Assembly: GCF_050314255.1 (NCBI RefSeq)
Contig: NZ_JBNPMZ010000003.1
Location: forward strand, 62,001 to 126,000
Source: Claveliimonas sp034178805
GTDB taxonomy: Bacteria > Bacillota > Clostridia > Lachnospirales > Lachnospiraceae
Length of the DNA: 64,000 nt
Direction: 5' to 3'
Shown one piece after another: positions 33,453 to 42,398 of this stretch. Under the pieces are notes generated by a model, which saw only the letters and a program-made list of their open reading frames with translations, did no database searches and was not told where the DNA came from. Positions within the stretch are counted from its first letter, which is position 1. The number at the start of each line of letters is the position of its first letter. The translations under genes and the position numbers were made by a program.

Positions 33453-35099
33453 TTACTGTTGCAGCGCTCCCACCAGCGTTGGTATCAGCTGCTTCTTACG
33501 GGATACCACACCCTTTAATATCATGTGAGATCCATCTTCCGGCAGATTGAAGGCGTCAATGATCGGTGCTTTTGCTCCCTGACCACAGCAGAGAAGCTCT
33601 GTCGATTCATCCAGAATGTCCGTCAGCATAAAATAAATCATATTCAGATTATGCTCTTTCAATGCTTTTGGAAGATGCGGTGTCAGCATTTCCTTGATTT
33701 CTTTCAATTCATCCTTACTCATGGAATTGATCTGGCCCACACCAAAGACCTTTTCTCCCACCGTAAACTGCTTGAAATCCTGGAAACAGATTTCCTCCGG
33801 TGTCTTTCCCTTAAGATTGCTTCCCGCATTGAACATCTCTGCAGCCAGCTCATCCAGATTGACATCTGCAATCTTCGCAAGCGTCTGTGCAGCCAGTTCA
33901 TCTACCACCGTACAGGTTGGGGAGCGGAATAACAGTGTATCTGACACAATAGCGGAGCAAAGCAGTCCGGCTATCGTCGGTGTAATCTCCACACCTGATT
34001 CCTGATACATCTGATAGACAATCGTAGCCGTACATCCCACCGGCTGATTCCGGAAAAATACCGGTCCCATTGTTTCAATATTTCCCAGTCTGTGGTGATC
34101 GATGATCTCCATGATCTCTGCTTCTTCAATACCGTCCACCGCCTGAGATTTCTCATTATGATCCACCAGAATCACCCGCTTCTTGCTCACACTCATGAAA
34201 CGGCGTCTGGAAATAAATCCCTTGAAATTGCCATGACGATCCAGGATCGGGAAATCACGGTATTTCTTCTGAGTCATAACTTCCTTAATGTCATCTACAT
34301 AATCATTCATCCGGAAAGTCACCAGCGGTCCCTTACTCATAAAATATTTCACCGGAATACTCTGATTAATAAGCCGGGCTGCCGTAAATGTATCATAAGG
34401 AGTTCGTATAATAACAATACTCTGCTCCTCTGCCTTACGGATCAATTCCTCCGAAACCTCTGCATTCTGGCAGATGACCATACAGCTGGCATCGATATTA
34501 ACCGCGCAGGCCTGAGATTCATAACGGTTTCCCAGAATTACCAGGTCATCCTTCTGTATAAATTCCTGCATCATATCCGGGCTGGACGCACCGATGGTTA
34601 CCTTTCCTTTTACAAAATATCCATGCTCGTTTCCCGTCACCAGAGTTCCATCCAGAGTTTCAATAATATTCTTATACTGGGTTCTTGCCTCTGCAAGAAT
34701 CGTACTTCCATACACATCCATATAAGATGTAGCAATATCTCCTGTAGAAATAACACCCATCAGCTCTCCATCCTTCAGTACCGGAATCGTCTTTACCCCT
34801 TCTTTTTTCATTAATTCCCAGGTATCTTTGATGGACACATTCGGTGCAACACCTTTGATCTTATGAATATCCATATCCTTTACCTGCAGCTTTACATCTG
34901 CAAGATATCTTGGCGCATCCACCTTAAATCTGCGGAGCACATACTGTGTCTCCTCATTAATCTGACCGGCCCGCTTTGCGATATAGTCTCCTCCGGTCAT
35001 TTCTCTCTTCAAATGTGCATATGCAATGGCGGAACAAATGGAATCTGTATCCGGATTCTTGTGTCCCACTACGTATATTTTCCCTGATTTTTTTTCCAT
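33453..35099 (-). CDS. Manganese-dependent inorganic pyrophosphatase with CBS-DRTGG-CBS insert (family II)
   Basis: 548 aa. The DHH phosphoesterase core has VVGHKNPDTDS at the N-terminus, LVDHNEKSQ and EIIDHHRLG, and the C-terminal DHHA2 domain ends in GVVSRKKQLIP with the substrate-binding RKK. Between residues about 65 and 310 lie two CBS motifs (VSIKDTWELMKKEGVKTIPVL; ISTGD; MTQKKYRDFPILD) around a DRTGG domain, which in clostridial relatives bind adenine nucleotides and regulate activity. It hydrolyses PPi to two phosphates in the cytoplasm. It may head the transcript that runs through the flavin reductase gene into SPFH cassette B. Confidence 0.95.
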   Translation of the reverse strand: MEKKSGKIYVVGHKNPDTDSICSAIAYAHLKREMTGGDYIAKRAGQINEETQYVLRRFKVDAPRYLADVKLQVKDMDIHKIKGVAPNVSIKDTWELMKKEGVKTIPVLKDGELMGVISTGDIATSYMDVYGSTILAEARTQYKNIIETLDGTLVTGNEHGYFVKGKVTIGASSPDMMQEFIQKDDLVILGNRYESQACAVNIDASCMVICQNAEVSEELIRKAEEQSIVIIRTPYDTFTAARLINQSIPVKYFMSKGPLVTFRMNDYVDDIKEVMTQKKYRDFPILDRHGNFKGFISRRRFMSVSKKRVILVDHNEKSQAVDGIEEAEIMEIIDHHRLGNIETMGPVFFRNQPVGCTATIVYQMYQESGVEITPTIAGLLCSAIVSDTLLFRSPTCTVVDELAAQTLAKIADVNLDELAAEMFNAGSNLKGKTPEEICFQDFKQFTVGEKVFGVGQINSMSKDELKEIKEMLTPHLPKALKEHNLNMIYFMLTDILDESTELLCCGQGAKAPIIDAFNLPEDGSHMILKGVVSRKKQLIPTLVGALQQ

Positions 35100-35202
35100 A
35101 CTTTTCTTCCTTTCACAATTAAGGCACCAAAACCTCTCAAAGTAAGATTAACATTTTTTTAAGCCCCCCTCAACCTGAAAATAAGACTTTCCTCTTTTTT
35201 TC

Positions 35203-35232
35203 TTTCAAATACACCTCCTTATGTGCTATACT
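35203..35232 (+). promoter_or_regulatory. Promoter of the S1-domain gene with extended -10
   Basis: TGCTATACT at 35224-35232 is an extended -10 element (TGn plus TATACT); TTTCAA about 18 nt upstream is a weak -35. An ATG at 35221 lies inside this promoter, which supports the later translation start. Confidence 0.5.
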
Positions 35233-35274
35233 ATCCTTATGAAAAAATTACGGAATGAGAAAGGACTATTCACT

Positions 35275-35958
35275 ATGAGCGAAGAATTGTTACAGGAAAA
35301 CCAGACAGAAGAATCCATGGCCGATTATGAAGCACACTTTGATGACGCCAATCCATGGAATGTTGTACAGGATTATATGGAAAAAGGCACCAATCTTCCG
35401 GTCAAGGTAGAGGGTATCGTAAATGGCGGTGCCATTGCAATGGTAGAAGGTCTGCGCGGCTTTATCCCTGCTTCCAAACTGTCTCTCTCCTATATCGAGG
35501 ATCTGGAATCCTATCTTCTTAAAGATATCGAGGTTCGGGTTATTGATGTAGACCAGGCTGAGAACCGTCTGGTATTATCCGCACGGGAGATTCTGAAGGA
35601 AAAGGAAAAACAGGAAATGGAAGCAAAGCTTGCCAGCGTCAAAGTAGGAAGTGTTCTTAACGGAACAGTAGAGAGCCTTCAGAATTACGGCGCGTTCGTA
35701 CGTCTGGAGAACGGATTATCCGGTTTGGTACACGTATCCCAGATCAGCCAGAAGCGTGTAAAATCACCGAAAGATGTATTAAATACCGGTGATGAGGTTA
35801 CCGTAAAGGTTATCGGCGTCAAAGACGGCAAGATCAGCCTCAGCATGAAAGCACTGGAGGAAGTAGTCGAGGAACCGGAAGAAAAGGTAGAGATACCAAA
35901 ATCCGAAAACATCGGCACGAGCCTCGGTGACTTATTCAAAGGGCTGAAGCTTTCATAA
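35275..35958 (+). CDS. S1 RNA-binding domain protein (ribosomal protein S1-like)
   Basis: Two S1 motifs are visible: a divergent one (about 35-105; VEGIVNGGAIAMVEGLRGFIPASKL) and a canonical one (about 120-190; GSVLNGTVESLQNYGAFVRLENGLSGLVHVSQIS). A Glu-rich tail precedes the C-terminus. At about 227 aa it is much shorter than proteobacterial S1 (six motifs) and matches the small S1-like proteins of Firmicutes that bind mRNA or ribosomes. The ATG at 35275 (AAAGGA 9 nt upstream) is chosen because the upstream in-frame ATG codons fall in the promoter. It is divergent from the pyrophosphatase gene and closed by a strong inverted repeat. Confidence 0.85.
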   Translation: MSEELLQENQTEESMADYEAHFDDANPWNVVQDYMEKGTNLPVKVEGIVNGGAIAMVEGLRGFIPASKLSLSYIEDLESYLLKDIEVRVIDVDQAENRLVLSAREILKEKEKQEMEAKLASVKVGSVLNGTVESLQNYGAFVRLENGLSGLVHVSQISQKRVKSPKDVLNTGDEVTVKVIGVKDGKISLSMKALEEVVEEPEEKVEIPKSENIGTSLGDLFKGLKLS

Positions 35959-35969
35959 AAGCAGTATAT

Positions 35970-36021
35970 AAAGGGGCGTTACAAAAAGATGACTACTCAT
36001 CTATTTTGCAATGCCCCTTTT
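35970..36021. terminator. Long inverted repeat / terminator after the S1-domain gene
   Basis: AAAGGGGCGTTACAAAAAGATGA and its near-complement TCATCTATTTTGCAATGCCCCTTTT form arms of about 23 nt with a 4-nt loop and a T-run. The right arm recurs, in opposite orientation, at about 47592-47620. It separates convergent genes and may belong to a dispersed repeat family. Confidence 0.75.
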
Positions 36022-36032
36022 ACGTGGGATAA

Positions 36033-36446
36033 TTACATATCCTTCAGAAATTCATCCACGATCTCTGCCGCATCTTCCACACACCGGATACAGCAATGTA
36101 CCGGCTGCTGACCTTTATCTGTTAGAAGATCCCTGCAATAAATTGATGGATGCTTTTCTTTGAATTTTGCCGCTGCTGCCTGGAATTTAGCATAAGTATC
36201 CATCTTTGTAAGCTTCGGCTGAGTCATATCTCCCGCACTGTTGGCAAGACTTAATGTCAGAAACATGCCTGTCACCGCACCGCAGGTATCTTTAAGCCCT
36301 CCCATTCCGGAACCAAATCCCTCCGTCATACGGAAAACATCCTCTTCTTTTACACCAAAGGATTCACAGTAAGTACATGCCACTGCCTGACAGCAGTTAT
36401 ATCCTTTTTTAAACTTCTCTACTGCTATTTCTTTTCTCTGTTCCAT
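36033..36446 (-). CDS. C_GCAxxG_C_C family (putative redox) protein
   Basis: 137 aa with the family pattern: GYNCCQAVACTYCESFG near the N-terminus, GFGSGMGGLKDTCGAVTG in the middle, and YCRDLL plus HCCIRCVEDAAEI at the C-terminus. The many conserved cysteines are thought to bind a metal or take part in redox chemistry; the biochemical role is not established. No signal peptide. It ends next to the convergent S1 gene terminator and begins 28 nt after nadE. Confidence 0.85.
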   Translation of the reverse strand: MEQRKEIAVEKFKKGYNCCQAVACTYCESFGVKEEDVFRMTEGFGSGMGGLKDTCGAVTGMFLTLSLANSAGDMTQPKLTKMDTYAKFQAAAAKFKEKHPSIYCRDLLTDKGQQPVHCCIRCVEDAAEIVDEFLKDM

Positions 36447-36474
36447 CCCGGTTTCCCCTTTCTGGCATTACCGA

Positions 36475-38403
36475 CTATGCATCTGCCTCAGGCTGAATCT
36501 TCTCCAGATCCCGGATCCAGCTTGCCACACACGCGTCACTTGGCATTCTCCAGTCACCTCTCGGTGACAGAGCAACACTACCTACCTTCGGACCATCCGG
36601 CAGACAGGATCGCTTGAACTGCTGACTGAAGAATCTCCAGCAGAAGGTACGAAGCCATTTCAGAATAGTAGCATCGTCATATTCTCCTGCAAATGCTCTC
36701 TTTGCGAGCCGGAATATTTTTGTCGGTTCGTATCCGAAACGAAGCATGTAATACAGATAGAAATCGTGCAGCTCATATGGTCCTACCAGATCCTCTGTCT
36801 TCTGTGCGATCTCTCCATCCTTCGGTGGAAGCAGCTCCGGACTTACCGGAGTATCCAGCACATCGTACAGAACCTCCCGAAGTTCCTGATCCTCTGTAGT
36901 ATCTGCATAATAACGTACCAGATGGCGCACCAGTGTCTTCGGAATAGAACCATTTACACCGTACATGGACATATGGTCTCCATTATAGGTTGCCCATCCC
37001 AGTGCCAGCTCAGACATGTCACCTGTACCGATAACCATACCATTTTCCTGATTGGCAATATCCATCAGCACCTGGGTTCTCTCTCTGGCCTGTGCATTTT
37101 CAAATGTTACACTGTGATCTTCCATATCATGTCCGATATCTTTAAAATGCTGTGTCACAGAATCTGCGATCGGTACCTCCCGAAGAGTGGCACCCAGTTT
37201 TCTCGTCATCTTGCAGGCGTTATTGTAAGTTCTTCCCGTTGTTCCAAAACAGGGCATGGTCACTGCTATAATGTGATCTCTGCTGATCTCAAGTGCATCG
37301 AAAGCCTTTACCATCACCAGAAGTGCCAGAGTTGAATCCAGTCCTCCGGAGATACCTACAACTGCGCTCTTTGCATGAGTATGAGCAAGTCTCTTCTTCA
37401 GACCCATTGCCTGAATGGTCAGGATTTCTTCACATCTTTTTGCCCTTTCTGCCTCCTGACTCGGAACAAATGGTCTGGATGCAAAATATCTGGTCAGGAC
37501 TGTTTCCTCAATCTTTACAGAAAATGGAACCCGAATCAGCGTGCGCTCCTTCGCAGTCTGGAAAGTGGTATTTCTCCTTCTCTCGCTTACGAGACGTTTC
37601 ACGTCAATTTCGGAATAAACTACTCCGTTCTGATATCTCTTTGTCGCACCGAGTATTGCTCCATTCTCCGCAATAATATTGTGCCCTCCAAATACCAGGT
37701 CAGTGGTAGACTCTCCATCACCGGCATTGGCATACACGTATCCCGCAATCAGTCTTGCAGACTGTCCCGCAATCAGGCTCTTGCGATAATCCGCCTTTCC
37801 GATCGTCTCATCACTGGCGGAACAGTTTACAATAATTGTTGCTCCCTCGCGGGCAGCCTTGATGCTTGGCGGAATCGGAGACCAGACATCCTCACAGATT
37901 TCTGCGGACACGATCAGCTGCTCCATCCCTTTTGCCGTAAACAGGATCTGAGGACCGAAAGGTACCTTCTTCCCGTCAAATTCTATCTCTCTTGCCACAT
38001 CCGGGCCGGCACTGAACTGACGCATCTCGTAGAATTCGCCGTAGTTTGGCAGAAATGTCTTGGTGGTAAGTCCCAGGATTTCTCCATGGTTCAGCGCAGC
38101 TGCCACATTATAGAGTTCTCCTTCCACGGATAACGGTACACCTACGAAAATCAACGCGTCCTTTTCTGCCGTATACGCTGTAATTTCCCGGAGTGCCTCT
38201 CTGGCGTGATCCAGGAGAACCTCCTGTGTAAATAAATCGCTGCAGGTATAACCGGTAATACAAAGCTCCGGAAATACCACTATCTTAGCTCCCTCTGCTA
38301 CGGTCTCATCAATCATCCGGCAAATCTGCTCTGTGTTATACTGAACATCTGCCACACGGATATCCGGCGTCACAGCAGCCACTTTTATAAATCCCTGTTT
38401 CAT
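36475..38403 (-). CDS. nadE: Glutamine-dependent NAD(+) synthase
   Basis: 642 aa, the size of the two-domain enzyme. The N-terminal nitrilase-like glutaminase has the Glu (VVFPELCITGY), Lys (TKTFLPNYGEFYE) and Cys (SAEICEDVW) triad. The C-terminal synthetase has the P-loop VVGISGGLDSTLALLV and GTGDMSELALGWATYNGDHM. It makes NAD from deamido-NAD, ATP and glutamine in the cytoplasm, the last step of NAD synthesis. It lies between the redox-family gene and hslO, all in one direction. Confidence 0.96.
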   Translation of the reverse strand: MKQGFIKVAAVTPDIRVADVQYNTEQICRMIDETVAEGAKIVVFPELCITGYTCSDLFTQEVLLDHAREALREITAYTAEKDALIFVGVPLSVEGELYNVAAALNHGEILGLTTKTFLPNYGEFYEMRQFSAGPDVAREIEFDGKKVPFGPQILFTAKGMEQLIVSAEICEDVWSPIPPSIKAAREGATIIVNCSASDETIGKADYRKSLIAGQSARLIAGYVYANAGDGESTTDLVFGGHNIIAENGAILGATKRYQNGVVYSEIDVKRLVSERRRNTTFQTAKERTLIRVPFSVKIEETVLTRYFASRPFVPSQEAERAKRCEEILTIQAMGLKKRLAHTHAKSAVVGISGGLDSTLALLVMVKAFDALEISRDHIIAVTMPCFGTTGRTYNNACKMTRKLGATLREVPIADSVTQHFKDIGHDMEDHSVTFENAQARERTQVLMDIANQENGMVIGTGDMSELALGWATYNGDHMSMYGVNGSIPKTLVRHLVRYYADTTEDQELREVLYDVLDTPVSPELLPPKDGEIAQKTEDLVGPYELHDFYLYYMLRFGYEPTKIFRLAKRAFAGEYDDATILKWLRTFCWRFFSQQFKRSCLPDGPKVGSVALSPRGDWRMPSDACVASWIRDLEKIQPEADA

Positions 38404-38428
38404 AGTTATCCTCCTGCATTATTTTTGT

Positions 38429-39304
38429 TTATTTGCTGCGTTTAATGATATCTTTTAACTCCTCGATGGTATAGGTGTATGCGGTATTACAGAAATGGCA
38501 TTTCACTTCTATATCCTTACCTTCATCAATCATTTCCTGGATTTCTTTTCTTCCGATACTGACAACAGCCTGCTCCACACGCTCTTTGGAACAGTTACAG
38601 TAAAACCGGGTCGGCATGGTATCCGTAATCTCAAGCCCCAGATTGCCCAGAAGCTCCTCCAGAAGCTGTTCCGGTGTATAGCCTTTGTCAAGAAGCTCTG
38701 TTACGGAAGTTACCCTTTTTAAATTCTCCTCCAGCTGGTCAATGGTCTTATCCTCAGCAAATGGCATAAGCTGAATGATAAATCCGCCTGCACACTTTAC
38801 CTTATTGTCCTTTTCCATCAGAACTCCCAGCCCTACGGAAGAAGGCACCTGCTCAGAATTAGCGAAATAATAAGTCAGGTCTTCCGCAATCTCACTGGTC
38901 ACCAGTATGGTCTGTCCTACATAAGGCTCTTTCAGTCCCATATCTTTTATAACGTTCAGAAGCCCAATACCCACAGCACCGCCTACATCCAGCTTTCCAT
39001 TCTTCGGCGGCATCATTGCCTCCGGATTCAGCACATAGCCTTTGGCATTTCCCTGACTGTCTGCCGTGACCGTAATCCCCCCGAGCGGACCGTCACCACG
39101 CACCTGAAGGGTCAGCATATCCGTATCATTCTTCATCATGCTTCCCATCATGGCACCTGCCGTCAGTAGCCGGCCCAGTGCCGCCGTAGCCACAGGACTT
39201 GTCCCATGGTGCTCTCTGGCAGTCTCCACCATTTCTCTCGTTGTAGCTGCAAATGCACGAATCTGATTATTTGCAGCCGTTGCTCTCACTATATAATCTG
39301 TCAT
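38429..39304 (-). CDS. hslO: Hsp33 redox-regulated chaperone
   Basis: Conserved N-terminus DYIVRATAANNQIRAFAATT, central LTAGAMMGSMMK and QVRGDGPLGGITVTADS, and the C-terminal zinc site CNC...CHFC, whose cysteines form disulfides under oxidative stress and switch on holdase activity. Length (291 aa) is normal. ATG 39304 (MTDYIVRA) matches family N-termini, with GAGGG upstream; a start at 39328, right after the methyltransferase stop, would add eight residues. Confidence 0.94.
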   Translation of the reverse strand: MTDYIVRATAANNQIRAFAATTREMVETAREHHGTSPVATAALGRLLTAGAMMGSMMKNDTDMLTLQVRGDGPLGGITVTADSQGNAKGYVLNPEAMMPPKNGKLDVGGAVGIGLLNVIKDMGLKEPYVGQTILVTSEIAEDLTYYFANSEQVPSSVGLGVLMEKDNKVKCAGGFIIQLMPFAEDKTIDQLEENLKRVTSVTELLDKGYTPEQLLEELLGNLGLEITDTMPTRFYCNCSKERVEQAVVSIGRKEIQEMIDEGKDIEVKCHFCNTAYTYTIEELKDIIKRSK

Positions 39305-39328
39305 AAATCTATTATCCCTCGTTTTCAT

Positions 39329-40081
39329 TTATTTTCCATGCTCCCGGGCAATCACACAGATACGTTCGCTATCCTCACCCGGCGCGTTTCTTGTATAGGC
39401 ATCATAGGCCGTCTCAAACACAAGCCCGGATTCTTCTATCAGACGCTTCATGGTATCCAGTGTATAGGCCTTTTGGAAATGCTGCTCCTGATATTTGCGG
39501 TACAGACCTTCCTTCTCCCGGATAAACAGAGTCAGTTCATATTCATTGATCTGATCCTCTTCATCATAATAATTATCCCAGATAAAGCTACACTCTTCCC
39601 GATCCTCCGCAATCGTACTCTCTCCCAGAACTTCCCGGTACTTGTATTCCGTATTGAAATCAAAGAGAAAAATGCCCTTCGGATCCAGATAATTATTCAC
39701 CAGGCGAAATACCTGCACAAGCTCCTCCTCTTCCGTAATATAATTGACGGAATCACAGGCACTGACTACCGCCCGTACCGTACCATAAAGCTCGAATTCA
39801 CGCATATCCTGAAGAAGATACAGGATGTCAGCTCCGCTCTTTTCTCTTTTATCCATGGCAATCTCCAGCATTTCGCCGGAATAATCCACGCCGATCATGT
39901 CATATCCACGACCTGCCAGCTCCTGAGTCATGCTTCCGGTGCCACAGCCAAGATCCAGCACCAGCCCATCTTCGATACCGTACTCCTTCAGTATATCCTC
40001 TATATAGTCAGCCCACTCTTCGTAAGGCACATTATCCATGAAAATGTCGTAAACTTCCGCAAAACCGGTATACGCCTCCAT
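39329..40081 (-). CDS. Class I SAM-dependent methyltransferase
   Basis: The SAM-binding motif VLDLGCGTGSMTQELAGRGYDMIGVDYS is at about residues 40-67, followed by LLQDMREFEL and VVSACDSVNYI, in a Rossmann-fold enzyme of 250 aa. The N-terminus FAEVYDIFMDNVPYEEWADYI is typical of small clostridial methyltransferases of unassigned substrate. The ATG at 40081 has AGGA 10 nt upstream; GTG at 40090 is a poorer choice. It directly abuts hslO. Confidence 0.87.
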   Translation of the reverse strand: MEAYTGFAEVYDIFMDNVPYEEWADYIEDILKEYGIEDGLVLDLGCGTGSMTQELAGRGYDMIGVDYSGEMLEIAMDKREKSGADILYLLQDMREFELYGTVRAVVSACDSVNYITEEEELVQVFRLVNNYLDPKGIFLFDFNTEYKYREVLGESTIAEDREECSFIWDNYYDEEDQINEYELTLFIREKEGLYRKYQEQHFQKAYTLDTMKRLIEESGLVFETAYDAYTRNAPGEDSERICVIAREHGK

Positions 40082-40171
40082 GATATTCACATCCTTTACT
40101 CAACCAGCACTTCGTGCTAATTATAACACGACAAATGGATATTTGCCACCAAAATAACGAAAGAGACAAAA

Positions 40172-40225
40172 AGGGGACGGTTCTCTCTCCTGTCTGCTGA
40201 CAAGCCAGGACAGAGAACCGTCCCT
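40172..40225. repeat. Palindromic repeat of the GGGGACGGTTCT family, copy 1
   Basis: GGGACGGTTCTCT...AGAGAACCGTCCC with inner TCCTG/CAGGA and a central GACAAGCC. The same sequence family occurs at 45282-45340. It lies between the heptad-repeat protein gene end (40227) and the methyltransferase gene; as RNA it would form a strong hairpin and could end transcription of the MMPL operon. Confidence 0.75.
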
Positions 40226-40226
40226 A

Positions 40227-42383
40227 TTAATCTTCCACTCCTACCGTCTCTATGATGAATTTGGTGCTTCCCTGCATACCATCTTTGATTCCTGCGAATG
40301 AACGGTAGGATGATCCCAGATCACTCATCGCCTGAATCCTTGCAGTCACTTTACTGATATCTCCGTCAAATATTTCTGCCAGTTTATCCACACCTTCGGC
40401 TTTGAATTCTGCCATTCCATCTGCGAGAGTACGGTTACCTTCAGCCAAAGCCGATGCTCCTTTGGCCAGTTCAGACGCACCGCCCGCCAGGGTTCCGGCT
40501 CCTTTGGCTGCCGTATCGGCTCCCTCTGCCAGCTGGCTCACACCGGAGGCCAGAGCAGCTCCGCCTTCTTTCAGCTTTGATCCGCCGATGTTCAGAAGAC
40601 TGCTGTTCTGATTCAGCCCTTCGGCGCCCTGTGCCAGAGCTTTCGTACCGGCTGCCAGAGTTCCGGCACCTTCCGCAAGAGCAGCACTTCCATTGCTTAA
40701 TCCGTCATTACCGGTCGGTCCATCTCCAAGACCGGTCTGGAGACTGAGTGCTCCCGCATACAGCTGATTCATTGCTGACTGCAGACCCTGCTGAGGATCT
40801 GTGATTTTACCATTAATCTGACCGATTCCATCCAGAGCACCGCTTAAATATGCATTTGCCGCCTCGGTACCGCTGACTGTTACTGTCTGGTTATTCAGTG
40901 TGCTGTCCACTGCACCGCTGATTGCTTCCCGAACACTGGATTCAATGGCGGCTCTCTGTTCTTCTGTCAGATCTGCCGGAAGGGAACTGATTACATTCTG
41001 TGTTGCCGAAGCTACAATTGCAGTTTTTGAATCCTCTGTGATCACAGAACTTCCTGTAATACTACCCAGGCTATTCTTCGCTGCTCCAACCGCACCAGCC
41101 ACACTGTCCAATCCTTCCGGAAGACTGTCCACACCATTCTTCGCTGCTCCAAGTCCTGCTGCCAGAGCATCTGCACCGGATTTTGCACTTGCAACACCCA
41201 CTTGAAGTCTTGCTGCTCCATCGGATATCCCCTGAGCGCCATCTGCCAGAAAAGCACTCTTAGATGCCAGTTCACTCACACCTCCGGTGTAGGCAGTAAT
41301 GCCATCTGCCAGATCATTTACGCCACTGATCAGGTCTCCGGATTTCTCATTCAGAGTGTTGACACCCGAGGCCAGAGACTGGTTACCGGCAGCCAGCGTT
41401 CCGGCTCCCTCTGCCAGTGTATCGGCACCTTCTGATAAGGTTGCGGCTCCCTTGGCTGCCTCTTCTGAACCATCTTTCAGCTGCTGTGCAGCATTGACAA
41501 GCTCATCGATGGAACCTCCAAAGCTGTCGAAATCTGTCACATCGCTGAGTCCGAATTTCTCCATAATATCGGAAGATGCCACTGTAATTGTCGGACCTAC
41601 GGAAGCATTTTTCACATCCGCAGTAATCGTAACACTCTCCGGAATATCAATATCCAGGTCTTCCAGATTCAGGTTTTCCGTAAGTCCCGGAAAACCAAGT
41701 CCCACCACAATATTTTTATCCGCATCGGAAACGATTTTTCCACTGTCTATCGTCACATTCGTATACTCATCCGTTGGAAGCATCATTGCCGTGATCATGG
41801 TAAATGGTGTGAACATCTCCTCCTCATTTCCATTTACAGAAACGATCTCTTTGGAATGATTCAGATATTCGATATGAATTTCCACTTTACCGCTTTTTCC
41901 CTTTAAATCTTCCGGAGTGATCTCTTTTCCATCCAGTTTGTAGGACAGCTTCACCTCCACCGGCAGTTCTTTCTTCGTCGTTCCCTGATAATAAATGTCC
42001 TGTCCTTCTGATTTCCAGCTGAGGCTGCCATTGCTTCCCTCTGTAAATGTCTCATCGCCTTTGATATTTTTGATATCGGATAGCTCTGATACATCGGAAA
42101 GCTCTCCGCTTCCCGGATTCCTAAGCCACTCTGTAACAGTAGTCAAAGTTACATTTCCCGTCGTATCCGCCTTTACATACACAGATTCTTCCTTTCCCGT
42201 TTCATTACCGTTAAGTCCGGTAGAATCTCCCAGTGCATCCTGAGCCATCTGCTGAAGCTCGGTTGTCTCAGCCGCATACACCTGATTCAGATATCTCTGA
42301 TAACCATAAGTTCCTGTCATTCCCATCGTCAGAATGAATGCCATGGAGCCTGCTACTACTTTTTTTCTTATATTCTTCTTCAT
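40227..42383 (-). CDS. Secreted or anchored LxxG heptad-repeat protein, MMPL partner
   Basis: An N-terminal signal segment (about 10-38) is followed by beta-rich domains (50-270), then from about 285 onward a long run of alanine/glycine-rich heptads of the type GAATLSEGADTLAEGAGTLA (the XXXLXXG class seen in YhgE/Pip-like proteins), interrupted by a helical region at about 410-530. Such repeats form long extracellular coiled coils. No second clear membrane helix is seen. The ATG at 42383 has GGAGG 8 nt upstream and lies 15 nt after the MMPL gene stop, so the two act together, probably in export across the thick wall. Confidence 0.82.
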   Translation of the reverse strand: MKKNIRKKVVAGSMAFILTMGMTGTYGYQRYLNQVYAAETTELQQMAQDALGDSTGLNGNETGKEESVYVKADTTGNVTLTTVTEWLRNPGSGELSDVSELSDIKNIKGDETFTEGSNGSLSWKSEGQDIYYQGTTKKELPVEVKLSYKLDGKEITPEDLKGKSGKVEIHIEYLNHSKEIVSVNGNEEEMFTPFTMITAMMLPTDEYTNVTIDSGKIVSDADKNIVVGLGFPGLTENLNLEDLDIDIPESVTITADVKNASVGPTITVASSDIMEKFGLSDVTDFDSFGGSIDELVNAAQQLKDGSEEAAKGAATLSEGADTLAEGAGTLAAGNQSLASGVNTLNEKSGDLISGVNDLADGITAYTGGVSELASKSAFLADGAQGISDGAARLQVGVASAKSGADALAAGLGAAKNGVDSLPEGLDSVAGAVGAAKNSLGSITGSSVITEDSKTAIVASATQNVISSLPADLTEEQRAAIESSVREAISGAVDSTLNNQTVTVSGTEAANAYLSGALDGIGQINGKITDPQQGLQSAMNQLYAGALSLQTGLGDGPTGNDGLSNGSAALAEGAGTLAAGTKALAQGAEGLNQNSSLLNIGGSKLKEGGAALASGVSQLAEGADTAAKGAGTLAGGASELAKGASALAEGNRTLADGMAEFKAEGVDKLAEIFDGDISKVTARIQAMSDLGSSYRSFAGIKDGMQGSTKFIIETVGVED

Positions 42384-42398
42384 CACACGAACCTCCCG

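Noticed and set aside
40227..42383. Phage tape-measure or YhgE/Pip membrane protein
   Set aside because: The LxxG repeats resemble YhgE, but the C-terminal membrane helices of YhgE are absent and no phage gene is near; linkage to MMPL fits better.
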